Shown one piece after another: positions 7,592-15,532 of a stretch of DNA of 64,000 bases. Under the pieces are notes generated by a model, which made no database searches, had not been told where the DNA came from, and saw only the letters and a program-made list of their open reading frames with translations. A program made the translations under genes and the position numbers. Numbering within the stretch: the first letter of the stretch is position 1; every line of letters starts with the position of its first letter. The DNA is taken from the NCBI GenBank assembly GCA_013388745.1, contig JACAER010000034.1, forward strand, positions 186,001-250,000, in the 5' to 3' direction. The stretch comes from Chloroflexota bacterium (GTDB lineage: Bacteria > Chloroflexota > Anaerolineae > Aggregatilineales > Phototrophicaceae).

Positions 7592-9508
7592 TCAAGATTC
7601 TGGCGCATCTTCGGCTGCCAGCCCCAGTTCGCCGGGCGGCGTGCCGGTCGCGGCCTGCATCAAGACCTGCAAACGCGCGGCCATCGCCGCCGGGTCGGGG
7701 TGCAGCCCATCTTGCAGCAGCGCGGTCTCGAAAAGCTGCTCGGCCACCACGTCGATCAGCGGGTTGCGCGCGTCGGCCGCCAGCATCCTGCTCAAATTGT
7801 GCAGCAGGCGGTGGCGCGGGTTCAGCTCCAGAATTTTCACCGGCAGTTCATATTCGCGGTCGAGCAGGCGGTTGATGCGGAACATATTGCGCTGCGCGCC
7901 GCCCTCATCGCTCACCAGGCGGGCGGCGCTGGCGGTCAGCGTCTTGCTCTCGCGCACATCGCGCACGCGCTCGCCCAAGAGGGTTTTAAAACGCTCGCGC
8001 AGCGCCCCAAAATCCGCGTCGGCCAGCGCGTCGGGCTGTGGCGCGGCGTCCTGCTGCGGCTCGCCGATGTCGCGCACATCAATATCGGCCTCGTCCACGT
8101 TGCGCAGCTTATGCCCCTTGTACTCGTTCAAGCCGAGCGGCACCAGCGTGTCTACGGCGTCCACCAGGTACAATACTTCGATTCCACGCTGGCGGAAAGC
8201 GTCGAGATGCGGGCTGCGGCTGGCGCTGGCATAGTCGTCGCCGATGATGTAGTAAATGTCGGTCTGCATCCGCACCATGCGCTCGACATATTCATCGAGT
8301 GTAAAAACTTCGCCAGCGGCGGCGCTGCGTGTGCTGGGGAACAGCAGCAGGTCTTGCAGATCGTCGCGATCCTGCGGCGTGATGGCCACCCCTTGCTTGA
8401 GATACCGCCCAAAAGTCGCAAAAATCTGTTCATACGTCTCGCGTTTGTTTTTCAGCAGGCGTTTGAACTCGCTCAGCACCTTGTTGGTCAGCGTCTTTTT
8501 GAGCGTCGCCATGATGCGCGTGGCCTGCACGCTCTCACGGCTGACGTTCAGCGGGATGTCTTCGCTGTCGACCACGCCCTGCATAAAGGCCAGATACTCC
8601 GGCAGCAGTTCGCGGTTGTACTCCTGAATAAGCACCTTGCGCGTGTAGAGCTTGAGACCGGCCTCTTTGCGCGGACTGAACATGTTCTGTTCGCCGCTGC
8701 CGGGCACATACAGCAGCGCGAAAAATTGCAGCGGCACATCAGCCCGCATATGAATGCGGTGCAGCGGCGCTTTAAAATCGAGCGTGTACATTTTGTAAAA
8801 GTCGTCGTACTGCGCGTCGCTGATGTCTTTGGGGTCTTGCCGCCAGAGCGCGCTTCGCTTGTTGCTGGCTTCGGCTTCTGCGCCCACGAAAATCGGGAAG
8901 GCAATATAATCCGAGTGGCGGCGGATGATGTCTTTCAGCGTCCATTCACGCAGGAAGTCTTTAGCGTCGTCCTTGAGGTGCAAAATGATGTCTGTGCCGC
9001 GCGCATCGCGTTGGGCGGGTTCGATGCTGTACGTGTTCCCGCCGTCCGATTCCCAGGCATAGGCCGGCGCGTCTGGCTGATACGAGCGCGAGACGACACG
9101 AATTTTATCGGCCACCATAAACGCCGAATAGAAACCGACGCCGAACTGCCCGATCACATCCTGCGCTGTCGTGCCGTTTTTGTCCTTGAGCGCTTCGAGG
9201 AAGGCTTTGGCGCCGCTGCGGGCGATCACGCCCAGATTGTTGATCAGTTCGTCATGCGTCATGCCGATGCCGCTGTCGCTGACGGTCAGCGTGGCGGCCT
9301 GCTCGTCGGCGGTGATGCGTATTTCCAGCGGCGCGCCGGCGTCATGCATCTCACGGTTGGTCAGCGCCTCGAACTGCGCGCGGTTGAGCGCATCGGAGGC
9401 ATTGGAGATCAATTCACGCAAAAAAATCTCGCGATCGGTATATAACGAATGCACAAGAATATTGAGAAGCTGTTGAATTTCTGCCTGAAACTGGAACTGC
9501 TCCGCCAT
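7592..9508 (-). CDS. htpG: Molecular chaperone HtpG (Hsp90)
   Basis: A full-length bacterial Hsp90 of 638 residues, an ATP-dependent cytosolic dimeric chaperone. The N-terminal GHKL ATPase domain shows REIFLRELISNASDAL with the catalytic Glu, VSDSGIGMT, and IGQFGVGFYSAFMVADKI (the lid and glycine motif). The middle domain holds GVVDSEDIPLNVSRE, and the C-terminal domain follows. The start MAEQFQFQAEIQQLL is typical and has GGAG about 10 bases upstream. The gene is divergent from tal-pgi. I see no CIRCE element in its upstream region, so HrcA control is not supported. Confidence 0.97.
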   Translation of the reverse strand: MAEQFQFQAEIQQLLNILVHSLYTDREIFLRELISNASDALNRAQFEALTNREMHDAGAPLEIRITADEQAATLTVSDSGIGMTHDELINNLGVIARSGAKAFLEALKDKNGTTAQDVIGQFGVGFYSAFMVADKIRVVSRSYQPDAPAYAWESDGGNTYSIEPAQRDARGTDIILHLKDDAKDFLREWTLKDIIRRHSDYIAFPIFVGAEAEASNKRSALWRQDPKDISDAQYDDFYKMYTLDFKAPLHRIHMRADVPLQFFALLYVPGSGEQNMFSPRKEAGLKLYTRKVLIQEYNRELLPEYLAFMQGVVDSEDIPLNVSRESVQATRIMATLKKTLTNKVLSEFKRLLKNKRETYEQIFATFGRYLKQGVAITPQDRDDLQDLLLFPSTRSAAAGEVFTLDEYVERMVRMQTDIYYIIGDDYASASRSPHLDAFRQRGIEVLYLVDAVDTLVPLGLNEYKGHKLRNVDEADIDVRDIGEPQQDAAPQPDALADADFGALRERFKTLLGERVRDVRESKTLTASAARLVSDEGGAQRNMFRINRLLDREYELPVKILELNPRHRLLHNLSRMLAADARNPLIDVVAEQLFETALLQDGLHPDPAAMAARLQVLMQAATGTPPGELGLAAEDAPES

Positions 9509-9878
9509 AGCTCACTCTGCTCCAAACTGCTGTGCGTCACTCATGCGCCCTATTTTTAGCACGGGCGTGTAAGAATCCGATAAAAATTCACCAGAAAGAA
9601 AAAGTCGGTGCGGGCACAGTCCGCAGAGACTGCACCCGCGCAGTTTGAAGCTGGAAACTCGTCACGCATCGCATACCTGCTGACTGACTGGCGAGCGGGG
9701 AGTCAGCGTCAGGGTATGGGCACGGCAGCGGGCGGCGCGCACGACGCCGGCGGGCAAGCGTGCAGCAGCCGGTGGTTGTCGACGTCCGCGCGAATTGCCC
9801 ACCCCCGCCGCCGCCGTTTTGAGCTACAATCAGGCGATTGTGTCTTCCTGACCCAATAGATTTTCTAGAGGAGTCCTC
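9509..9878. other. Divergent intergenic region between htpG and tal-pgi
   Basis: This 370-base gap shows no believable coding sequence; the one open frame in it is arginine-rich shadow-like reading. A TACAAT at 9825-9830 and a clear ribosome site (GAGGAG) at about 9868-9873 serve tal-pgi. No -35 at good spacing is visible. Confidence 0.5.
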
Positions 9879-12734
9879 ATGGCGAACCCCCCCGTAGATG
9901 TACAACATTTCGGCCAGAGCATCTGGTACGACAACATCGAGCGCAGCCTCATCACCAGCGGCGAACTGAAGCGTATGGTCGCCGAAGACGGCGTGCTCGG
10001 CATCACCTCCAACCCCACGATTTTCGAGAAGGCCATCAACAGCAGCAGCGCCTACGACGAAGCAATCAAGCAGTGGTTGGACGAAGACGCCAGCGTCATT
10101 TTTGAGCGGCTGGCGATCGAAGATATTCAGACGGCTGCCGATATTCTGCGTCCGGTGTATGAGCGCACGAACGCCATTGACGGCTATATCAGTCTGGAGG
10201 TGTCGCCGCTGATCGCCCACGACACCGCCACCACGCTGGCCGAAGCCCAACGCCTGTTCGCCGCCGTCAATCGTCCCAATCTGATGATCAAAATTCCGGC
10301 GACGCCAGAGGGTATCCCGGCCATTGAAGACGCGATCGCGGCGGGCGTCAATATCAACGTCACGCTGATCTTTTCGGTCAAAAATTATGAGCAGGTGGCC
10401 GAAGCGTTTATGCGCGGGCTGGAGCGGCGGCTGGAAGCGGGTCAAAGCGTGACCAACATCGCCTCTGTCGCCAGCTTTTTCCTCAGCCGCATCGACACCA
10501 TGGTCGATCGGATGCTGGAAAACAATATTCGCGCGGCGCAGGGGCGCGATCTGGGGCGCGTGGCCGCCAACAGCAAGCTGCTCGGCAAGGCAGCCATCAC
10601 TAACGCCAAAGCGGCCTACCGCAGCTTCAAGAAGATTTTCTATGGCCAGCGCTTCGCCCGGCTGCGCGCCGCGGGGGCGCAGGTGCAGCGCCCGCTGTGG
10701 GCTTCGACTTCCACCAAAAATCCCGCCTACGCCGATACGATCTATATTGACACCCTGATCGGCAGGGATACGGTCAACACGCTGCCGCCCGCCGCGCTCA
10801 AAGCCTTCAAAGATCATGGCAAGGTGGCCGAAACGCTGGAAGACGGCCTCAATGAGGTAGACGGCATCTTTGATATGTTGGCGGAAGTCGGCGTGGATAT
10901 GGAGCAGGTCACCAAACGGCTGCAAGACGACGGCGTAGAGGCCTTCAGCGAAAGCTATCGTTCGCTGCTGGGGCGCGTAGAAGCCAAACGCAGTGTGCTG
11001 GCGACAGGTATCATGGAACGCCAGCGGCTCGCGCTCGGCATTTACGGCGACGACGTGCAGCGCGCGCTGGCTGATCTGGAAAAAGCGCAGGTGAACGCGC
11101 GCATCTGGGCGCACGATGGCAGCGCGTGGAAAGATCACGGCCCGACGATTGGCAAGATCGAGCAGCGGCTGGGCTGGCTGGACGTGCTGAAGACGATCGA
11201 CATGCAGCGCTTAAAGGCGTTCCAGGCCAGTGTCAAAGGGCAGTATACGCACGCTGTGCTGCTTGGCATGGGCGGCAGTTCGCTCGCCCCAGAAATCCTG
11301 AGTCGCACCTACGGCAGCCAACCCGGTTTCCCGACGCTGCTGGTGCTGGACAGCACCGACCCGGCGCGCGTGCTGGAAATCACGCGCCAGATCGACCCGC
11401 AAAAGACGCTCTTTATTGTCGCCAGCAAATCCGGCAGCACCATTGAAATCTGGTCGTTCTTCAAGCATTTCTGGGAACACAGCGGGCACAGCGGCCAACA
11501 CTTTGTCGCCATCACCGACAGTGGCTCGATGCTGGAAAACGAGGCGAAAACGCGCGGCTTCAAAGACATTTTCATCAACCCCAGCGACATCGGCGGGCGT
11601 TACAGCGCGCTGTCGTACTTCGGTATGCTGCCCGCGGCGCTGCTGGGACTCGATCTTGACCGGCTGTGGGGCGAGGCGCAGCAGATGATCGCCGCCTGCA
11701 ACGATCACGTGCCCGCCAACCAGCATCCGGGATTGTGGCTAGGCGCGATCATGGCCGTGCTGGGGCAAAAAGGGCTGGATAAACTGTCGATTCTGTGCGG
11801 CCCATCGGTGACGGCCTTCGGCGATTGGGCGGAACAATTGATCGCCGAAAGTATCGGCAAAGAGGGCAAAGGCATTCTCCCAGTGGTGGGTTCGACGCCC
11901 GGCAAGCCGCACGATTATTCGACCGATCGCGTGTTTGTGTACCTGAAAGTGGATACGGACGACAACACGGAGATGGACGCCGCAGTGCGCACCCTGCGCG
12001 AGGCCGGCCACCCGCGCGTCGTGCTGCAACTGCGCGACTCGTATGCGCTGGCGGGCGAATTTTTCCGCTGGGAGTTCGCGACGGCGGTAGCGGGCAGATT
12101 GTATGGGATTAATCCTTTTGATGAACCCAACGTCACCGAAAGCAAGGACAATACCAAACGCCTGCTGGAATACTTCGACGCCAACGGCCACCTGCCACAG
12201 AGCCAGCCGTTTTTGAGCGAAGGCGGCGTCAGTCTGTACGTGGATGAGCAAACACTGCGCCCGCTGCGCGAACTGGCCTCCGCGCACGGGCATTCGCTGG
12301 ACAGCATCGCGGGCGTGCTGGAAACGCAGATGAACGCCACGCGCGCGGGCGATTATTTCGCGCTGCTGGCCTTCTGGCCGCCCAGTGATGCGCTTTATGA
12401 GGGGCTGAACGAGGCGCGGCGCAAACTGCGCCATGCCACGCGGCGCGCGGTGACGGTGGGCTTTGGCCCGCGCTTTTTGCACAGCACCGGCCAACTGCAC
12501 AAGGGCGGCCCCAACACCGGCGTCTTTATCCAGTTGACGTGTCCCGACGGCGAAGACCTGGCGATTCCCGGTGAAAAATACAGCTTCGGTGTGTTGAAAG
12601 CGGCGCAGGCGGCGGGCGATTTTGAGGCGCTGCAAGGCAAACAGCGGCGCGCGCTGCGGCTGCACGGCGCCCCGGCGGACTGCCTGGCACATCTGCTGAA
12701 GGCGATCGAGCAGGCGGCGCTGCGCCGCAAGTAA
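9879..12734 (+). CDS. Bifunctional transaldolase / glucose-6-phosphate isomerase
   Basis: This 951-residue protein fuses two enzymes linking the pentose phosphate pathway with glycolysis. Residues 1 to ~370 are transaldolase: GITSNPTIFEKAI near residue 45, YISLEVSPLIAHD, and LMIKIPATPEG with the Schiff-base Lys, then RPLWASTSTKNPAY. From about 420 on it is phosphoglucose isomerase: AVLLGMGGSSLAPEIL, FIVASKSGSTIE with the phosphate-binding SKSGST, a GGRYSAL segment, and the last domain with KGGPNTGVFIQL. Tal-Pgi fusions are known in several phyla, so the architecture is established, not novel. Both halves appear to keep their catalytic signatures. It is preceded by GAGGAG and stands alone between divergent htpG and a convergent MFS gene. 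Confidence 0.95.
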   Translation: MANPPVDVQHFGQSIWYDNIERSLITSGELKRMVAEDGVLGITSNPTIFEKAINSSSAYDEAIKQWLDEDASVIFERLAIEDIQTAADILRPVYERTNAIDGYISLEVSPLIAHDTATTLAEAQRLFAAVNRPNLMIKIPATPEGIPAIEDAIAAGVNINVTLIFSVKNYEQVAEAFMRGLERRLEAGQSVTNIASVASFFLSRIDTMVDRMLENNIRAAQGRDLGRVAANSKLLGKAAITNAKAAYRSFKKIFYGQRFARLRAAGAQVQRPLWASTSTKNPAYADTIYIDTLIGRDTVNTLPPAALKAFKDHGKVAETLEDGLNEVDGIFDMLAEVGVDMEQVTKRLQDDGVEAFSESYRSLLGRVEAKRSVLATGIMERQRLALGIYGDDVQRALADLEKAQVNARIWAHDGSAWKDHGPTIGKIEQRLGWLDVLKTIDMQRLKAFQASVKGQYTHAVLLGMGGSSLAPEILSRTYGSQPGFPTLLVLDSTDPARVLEITRQIDPQKTLFIVASKSGSTIEIWSFFKHFWEHSGHSGQHFVAITDSGSMLENEAKTRGFKDIFINPSDIGGRYSALSYFGMLPAALLGLDLDRLWGEAQQMIAACNDHVPANQHPGLWLGAIMAVLGQKGLDKLSILCGPSVTAFGDWAEQLIAESIGKEGKGILPVVGSTPGKPHDYSTDRVFVYLKVDTDDNTEMDAAVRTLREAGHPRVVLQLRDSYALAGEFFRWEFATAVAGRLYGINPFDEPNVTESKDNTKRLLEYFDANGHLPQSQPFLSEGGVSLYVDEQTLRPLRELASAHGHSLDSIAGVLETQMNATRAGDYFALLAFWPPSDALYEGLNEARRKLRHATRRAVTVGFGPRFLHSTGQLHKGGPNTGVFIQLTCPDGEDLAIPGEKYSFGVLKAAQAAGDFEALQGKQRRALRLHGAPADCLAHLLKAIEQAALRRK

Positions 12735-12792
12735 CAGACAGCGCAGGCATCAGGTGGCAGGCCGACACAATCATCTGTCATCTACCGTTAAG

Positions 12793-12825
12793 CAAAATGA
12801 GGGCAAGCGCCTGGACTGCCCTCAT
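12793..12825 (-). terminator. Probable intrinsic terminator of the MFS gene
   Basis: A 9-base perfect stem (ATGAGGGCA 12797-12805 with TGCCCTCAT 12817-12825) with an 11-base loop is followed, on the minus strand, by a short TTTTGCTT tract. It lies 10 bases past the MFS stop and may also act on tal-pgi coming from the other side. Confidence 0.5.
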
Positions 12826-12834
12826 GCTTTAGCC

Positions 12835-14199
12835 CTAATCTGTCGCGGCGACCGAGACGGGCGCTTCTTGGTGCGCCGCAGTGGGCGCGTTTTTGGCGGC
12901 GGGCGTGTAATCCGGCAGATTGGCTTCCAGATGACGGATAGCCGGCAGGGTGTAGGTGAAAACCGACGCCAGCAGCACGCCCAACCCGGCGATCACGATC
13001 ATCAGGCCCATGCCCGCGCCAACGCTGCTGCCCACCAGCGGCGCCACTGCGTCCCAACCCGCTTGCCCCACCGCCGGCTCAAAGACCTGATCTGCCGCCG
13101 GGCCGACCAGCAGGAAGGCCAAGGGCGTCGCCATCATCGCGATTTGGCCGAAGAAGGCGAACACACGGCCTTGCAGGTCGGGCGCGACTTTGGTCTGCAT
13201 CATCGAGATCAGCGACACGTTCGCCAGCGGCACCATGAACATCGCCACGAACAGGCAGACTCCCATCAGCACTGGATGGCGTGCCATACCGAAGATCATA
13301 ACAGTCACGCCGACCAGGATCAGCGCTGGCATAATGGTGTGGATGCGCGGGCGCGTACCGCCCCAGGCGCCGATGAAGATCGCGCCGGCAATGCCCCCCG
13401 CGCTCAACACGCTCATCAGCACGCCCAGCGCCGCTTCGTTGTTCTCCGTGCGCGCCAGCACATAAGCCGTGTTCAACACGCCCATGCCGTTCAGCAGGAA
13501 GTTCAGCCCCGCCGCGAACAGCAGCAGCACCAGCAGCGGCTTGTGCTGCCAGACATAGCGGAAACCGACGGTCATCTCGTACAGCAGCGAGCCTTTGGCT
13601 TTGCGACCTTCGGCGGTTTGCGGCGGGCGCGGGATACGCAGCGCCAGCATGACGCCGACAGCGATCACAAACGTCAGCAGGTCGATGGCGATCACGCCTG
13701 TGACGCCGATAGCGGCATACAACAGCCCAGCGACTGCCGGCGCGATCAAACCCGCCGCCGGGTCCATCAACTGCATGATGGCGTTGGCGCGCTCCCGCTG
13801 CTCATCTGGCACCAGCATCGTCACCGACGCTCCAAAAGCCGGCGACTGGAACACGCGGAAAACGGCCTGTATAAAGGAAACTGCGTACAAATGCCACAAT
13901 TGGAATTGGCCAGAGGCGAAGCTCAGCAGCAGCAGCACAGTGGCGATCGCCTGTCCTGTATCGGCCAGCGCCATAATCAGACGGCGATCATAACGATCGG
14001 CCAGCACACCTGCGAAGCCCTGCGCCACCAGCAGCGGCAGCGTCGAAAACAGCGCGACCAGCGCCAGCGGCGTCACGTTGCCCGTTTGCCCGTAGACCCA
14101 GATGCCCACGGCGAAGCTGCTCATCTGGCTGCCGACCATCGACAGCGTTTGTGTGATGACAATCCAGTAGAACGTGCGTAGTGTCTGCTGCTTACCCAT
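12835..14199 (-). CDS. MFS transporter, macrolide-efflux-like (DHA3-type)
   Basis: A 454-residue polytopic inner-membrane protein with about 12 hydrophobic helices. The loop after helix 2 reads GVLADRYDRRLIMALAD, the MFS A-motif, and the start FYWIVITQTLSMVGSQMSSFAVGIWVYGQTGN is characteristic of the DHA3/MefA-like efflux group. A large cytosolic linker sits between the halves (RIPRPPQTAEGRKAKGS). Such proteins usually export small hydrophobic compounds, but the substrate is unknown. GGGGGGAAACAC immediately precedes the ATG. It may be co-transcribed with the upstream small gene at 14624, 191 bases away, but the gap makes this uncertain. Confidence 0.88.
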   Translation of the reverse strand: MGKQQTLRTFYWIVITQTLSMVGSQMSSFAVGIWVYGQTGNVTPLALVALFSTLPLLVAQGFAGVLADRYDRRLIMALADTGQAIATVLLLLSFASGQFQLWHLYAVSFIQAVFRVFQSPAFGASVTMLVPDEQRERANAIMQLMDPAAGLIAPAVAGLLYAAIGVTGVIAIDLLTFVIAVGVMLALRIPRPPQTAEGRKAKGSLLYEMTVGFRYVWQHKPLLVLLLFAAGLNFLLNGMGVLNTAYVLARTENNEAALGVLMSVLSAGGIAGAIFIGAWGGTRPRIHTIMPALILVGVTVMIFGMARHPVLMGVCLFVAMFMVPLANVSLISMMQTKVAPDLQGRVFAFFGQIAMMATPLAFLLVGPAADQVFEPAVGQAGWDAVAPLVGSSVGAGMGLMIVIAGLGVLLASVFTYTLPAIRHLEANLPDYTPAAKNAPTAAHQEAPVSVAATD

Positions 14200-14311
14200 G
14201 TGTTTCCCCCCAGAAGTGTGTTGTGTTGTGCTTGACCCTCTCCCGGCCAGCGACGACGGGAATAGGGTGGTGCCCTAGCGCTTTGCAATGGCTCGCGCCG
14301 ATGTTTGTTAT

Positions 14312-14340
14312 GCAGGGGCCACTCATGAGTCTGCCCCTGC
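14312..14340. repeat. Hairpin repeat GCAGGGGC/GCCCCTGC
   Basis: Perfect 8-base arms at 14312-14319 and 14333-14340 with a 13-base spacer in the gap upstream of the MFS gene. It belongs with the hairpins at 2052, 6836 and 49007. Confidence 0.45.
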
Positions 14341-14390
14341 GTTTCCGCTGCTCATTGATAGAAAAAGAGCCGTGTTGGTTGGCCGAAGTG

Positions 14391-14624
14391 CTAAGCCAGT
14401 TCGGTTTGCGGCGTCGGGCGCGGCGCGGCGCGGCCGCGCAGCCGCGCGCTCCAGCTCACCAACCGCCCGCTCAGAGCGGACAGCGCCGAATCATGCACGC
14501 GCAGGCTGCCCTGCTGTCCTGAGAGCGCTTCGCGCACCAGTTGCTCGCGGCTGGCCGCCCGCGCCAGTTCAGCCTGATGCGCGCGGCTGGAGTCGTGATT
14601 GAACCAATTGGTTGTGCCGTTCAT
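14391..14624 (-). CDS. Small protein of unknown function, 77 residues
   Basis: The ATG is preceded by AAAGGG at 7 bases. The first ~40 residues (HQAELARAASREQLVREAL) read as an amphipathic helix. The rest is Arg/Ser/Ala-rich and low in complexity, ending in PRPTPQTELA. It has no membrane segment and no cysteines. I do not recognise it; short helix-plus-tail proteins of this sort are frequent companions of transporters, but that is only a contextual remark. It could also be a spurious frame, but the ribosome site and codon pattern favour a real gene. Confidence 0.5.
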   Translation of the reverse strand: MNGTTNWFNHDSSRAHQAELARAASREQLVREALSGQQGSLRVHDSALSALSGRLVSWSARLRGRAAPRPTPQTELA

Positions 14625-14727
14625 TGTGAAACCCTTTCAGAACTCTTATTCGAGCACCAGGAACAAGAAAAGAACGCGCGCTGTGGCGCTGTAGGCTGTG
14701 TGTTATACGATTGCTGTCTTCAGCCCG

Positions 14728-15117
14728 TTAGTTTTTGAGACGATCGGCCAGCGCCTGCTTTAGCGCTTCACTGGCCCGCAGTACCCCGAACACCTTGATC
14801 GATTTGATGGTGGCTTGCGCCAGTTCCGGCGTGATGTCATCGTTCAATTGCAGCATCCCCACCACGCGGATTTCCACCATTTCGCCAACCGCCCGAAAAC
14901 CTTCCAGATCGCGCTGACTGTAGTCGATCACACCGAGCGCCGTTGTTTTGCGCGTAAGACTTTGCTTCACGGCGTCGCTGTGCTGTGTCAACTGGTTGCG
15001 GATGGCCGTGCGGATAAAGTCCGCGCGATTGGAGTAGAACCCCTCTTCCACCAGCAGATCAATTTGCCCCAGATCGACAACGCTCATATTGATCGTGATT
15101 TTCTCTAAGTCCGCCAT
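14728..15117 (-). CDS. Ribbon-helix-helix (CopG/MetJ-type) transcriptional regulator
   Basis: A 129-residue DNA-binding protein. The N-terminal ~45 residues are a ribbon-helix-helix: KITINMSVVDLGQIDLLVEEG supplies the strand and first helix, and YSNRADFIRTAIRNQL the second helix with the typical N-R-x-x-F-I-R-x-A-I pattern. The C-terminal ~80 residues (IRVVGMLQLNDDITPELAQATIKSIKVFGVLRA) probably form a ligand or oligomerisation domain; I see no NikR-type nickel His/Cys set. Its promoter region has a perfect palindrome and repeated CCATC boxes, which suggests autoregulation. It is divergent from the Fe-S oxidoreductase gene, which is a candidate target. Confidence 0.85.
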   Translation of the reverse strand: MADLEKITINMSVVDLGQIDLLVEEGFYSNRADFIRTAIRNQLTQHSDAVKQSLTRKTTALGVIDYSQRDLEGFRAVGEMVEIRVVGMLQLNDDITPELAQATIKSIKVFGVLRASEALKQALADRLKN

Positions 15118-15139
15118 CTGTTGACCATCCTCTAACCAT

Positions 15140-15151
15140 CCATCTAGATGG
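15140..15151. promoter_or_regulatory. Putative operator: 12-base palindrome CCATCTAGATGG
   Basis: A perfect palindrome between the -10 box and the start of the ribbon-helix-helix gene. Half-site-like ACCATC copies also lie at 15124, 15135 and 15169, and an inverted GGATGGT at 15191. Ribbon-helix-helix dimers commonly bind such short inverted repeats, so autorepression is a reasonable inference. Confidence 0.5.
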
Positions 15152-15152
15152 T

Positions 15153-15181
15153 ATAGTATAACACTTTCACCATCTTGTCAA
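15153..15181 (-). promoter_or_regulatory. Putative sigma70-type promoter of the ribbon-helix-helix gene
   Basis: On the minus strand a perfect TTGACA (15181-15176) is followed after 17 bases by TACTAT (15158-15153); an overlapping TATACT (15160-15155) would give 15-base spacing. The palindromic operator lies immediately downstream. Confidence 0.6.
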
Positions 15182-15242
15182 CATCCCTGTGGATGGTCTG
15201 CGGATGTCTTTCGGTGTTTGCGCTTTCTATTCTCCTTATACG

Positions 15243-15322
15243 TTGTAACTTTTTCAAAGGTTGCAACTTTTTTGAAGATTTTTATTTTTGGCCCCCTCCC
15301 CACTGTGTTCCAGCGGGGAGGG
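15243..15322. repeat. AT-rich direct repeats followed by a CCCTCCCC/GGGGAGGG hairpin
   Basis: CGTTGTAACTTTTTCAAAG (15241-15259) and GGTTGCAACTTTTTTGAAG (15259-15277) are imperfect direct copies. A hairpin with arms CCCTCCCC (15294-15301) and GGGGAGGG (15315-15322) follows. All lie in the 390-415-base gap between the regulator and the Fe-S oxidoreductase gene; no coding sequence is visible there. Confidence 0.45.
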
Positions 15323-15532
15323 TTCTAGGGAGGCGATGGGCAATCACCTACCCGTATTACGCAGCGGGCGCAGAAAGGGTTCAAAACTCGCTGCTTTTAG
15401 CTAACGATACATTTGTCACGGGAAAAACGGCCAAATGACCTGAATCACCCGCTTTAAATAGCGAGCTTGCGCCTGCTGCGGTACACTCGACACAGACATT
15501 AACGTTTCATGAATGAGCGAGGTCATTACGTC

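Noticed and set aside
7577..9445. Long open frame opposite htpG (622 residues)
   Set aside because: It is an antisense frame; composition is rich in His/Arg/Gln with no recognisable motifs, as expected from the complement of a GC-rich gene.
9509..9600. CIRCE-like operator (TTAGCAC...) upstream of htpG
   Set aside because: Only TTAGCAC followed by a short GTGTAA is present; the canonical 9-base spacer and second full arm are missing.
12754..14181. Long plus-strand frame opposite the MFS gene
   Set aside because: Gln/His/Arg-rich antisense reading; the minus strand encodes a convincing transporter.
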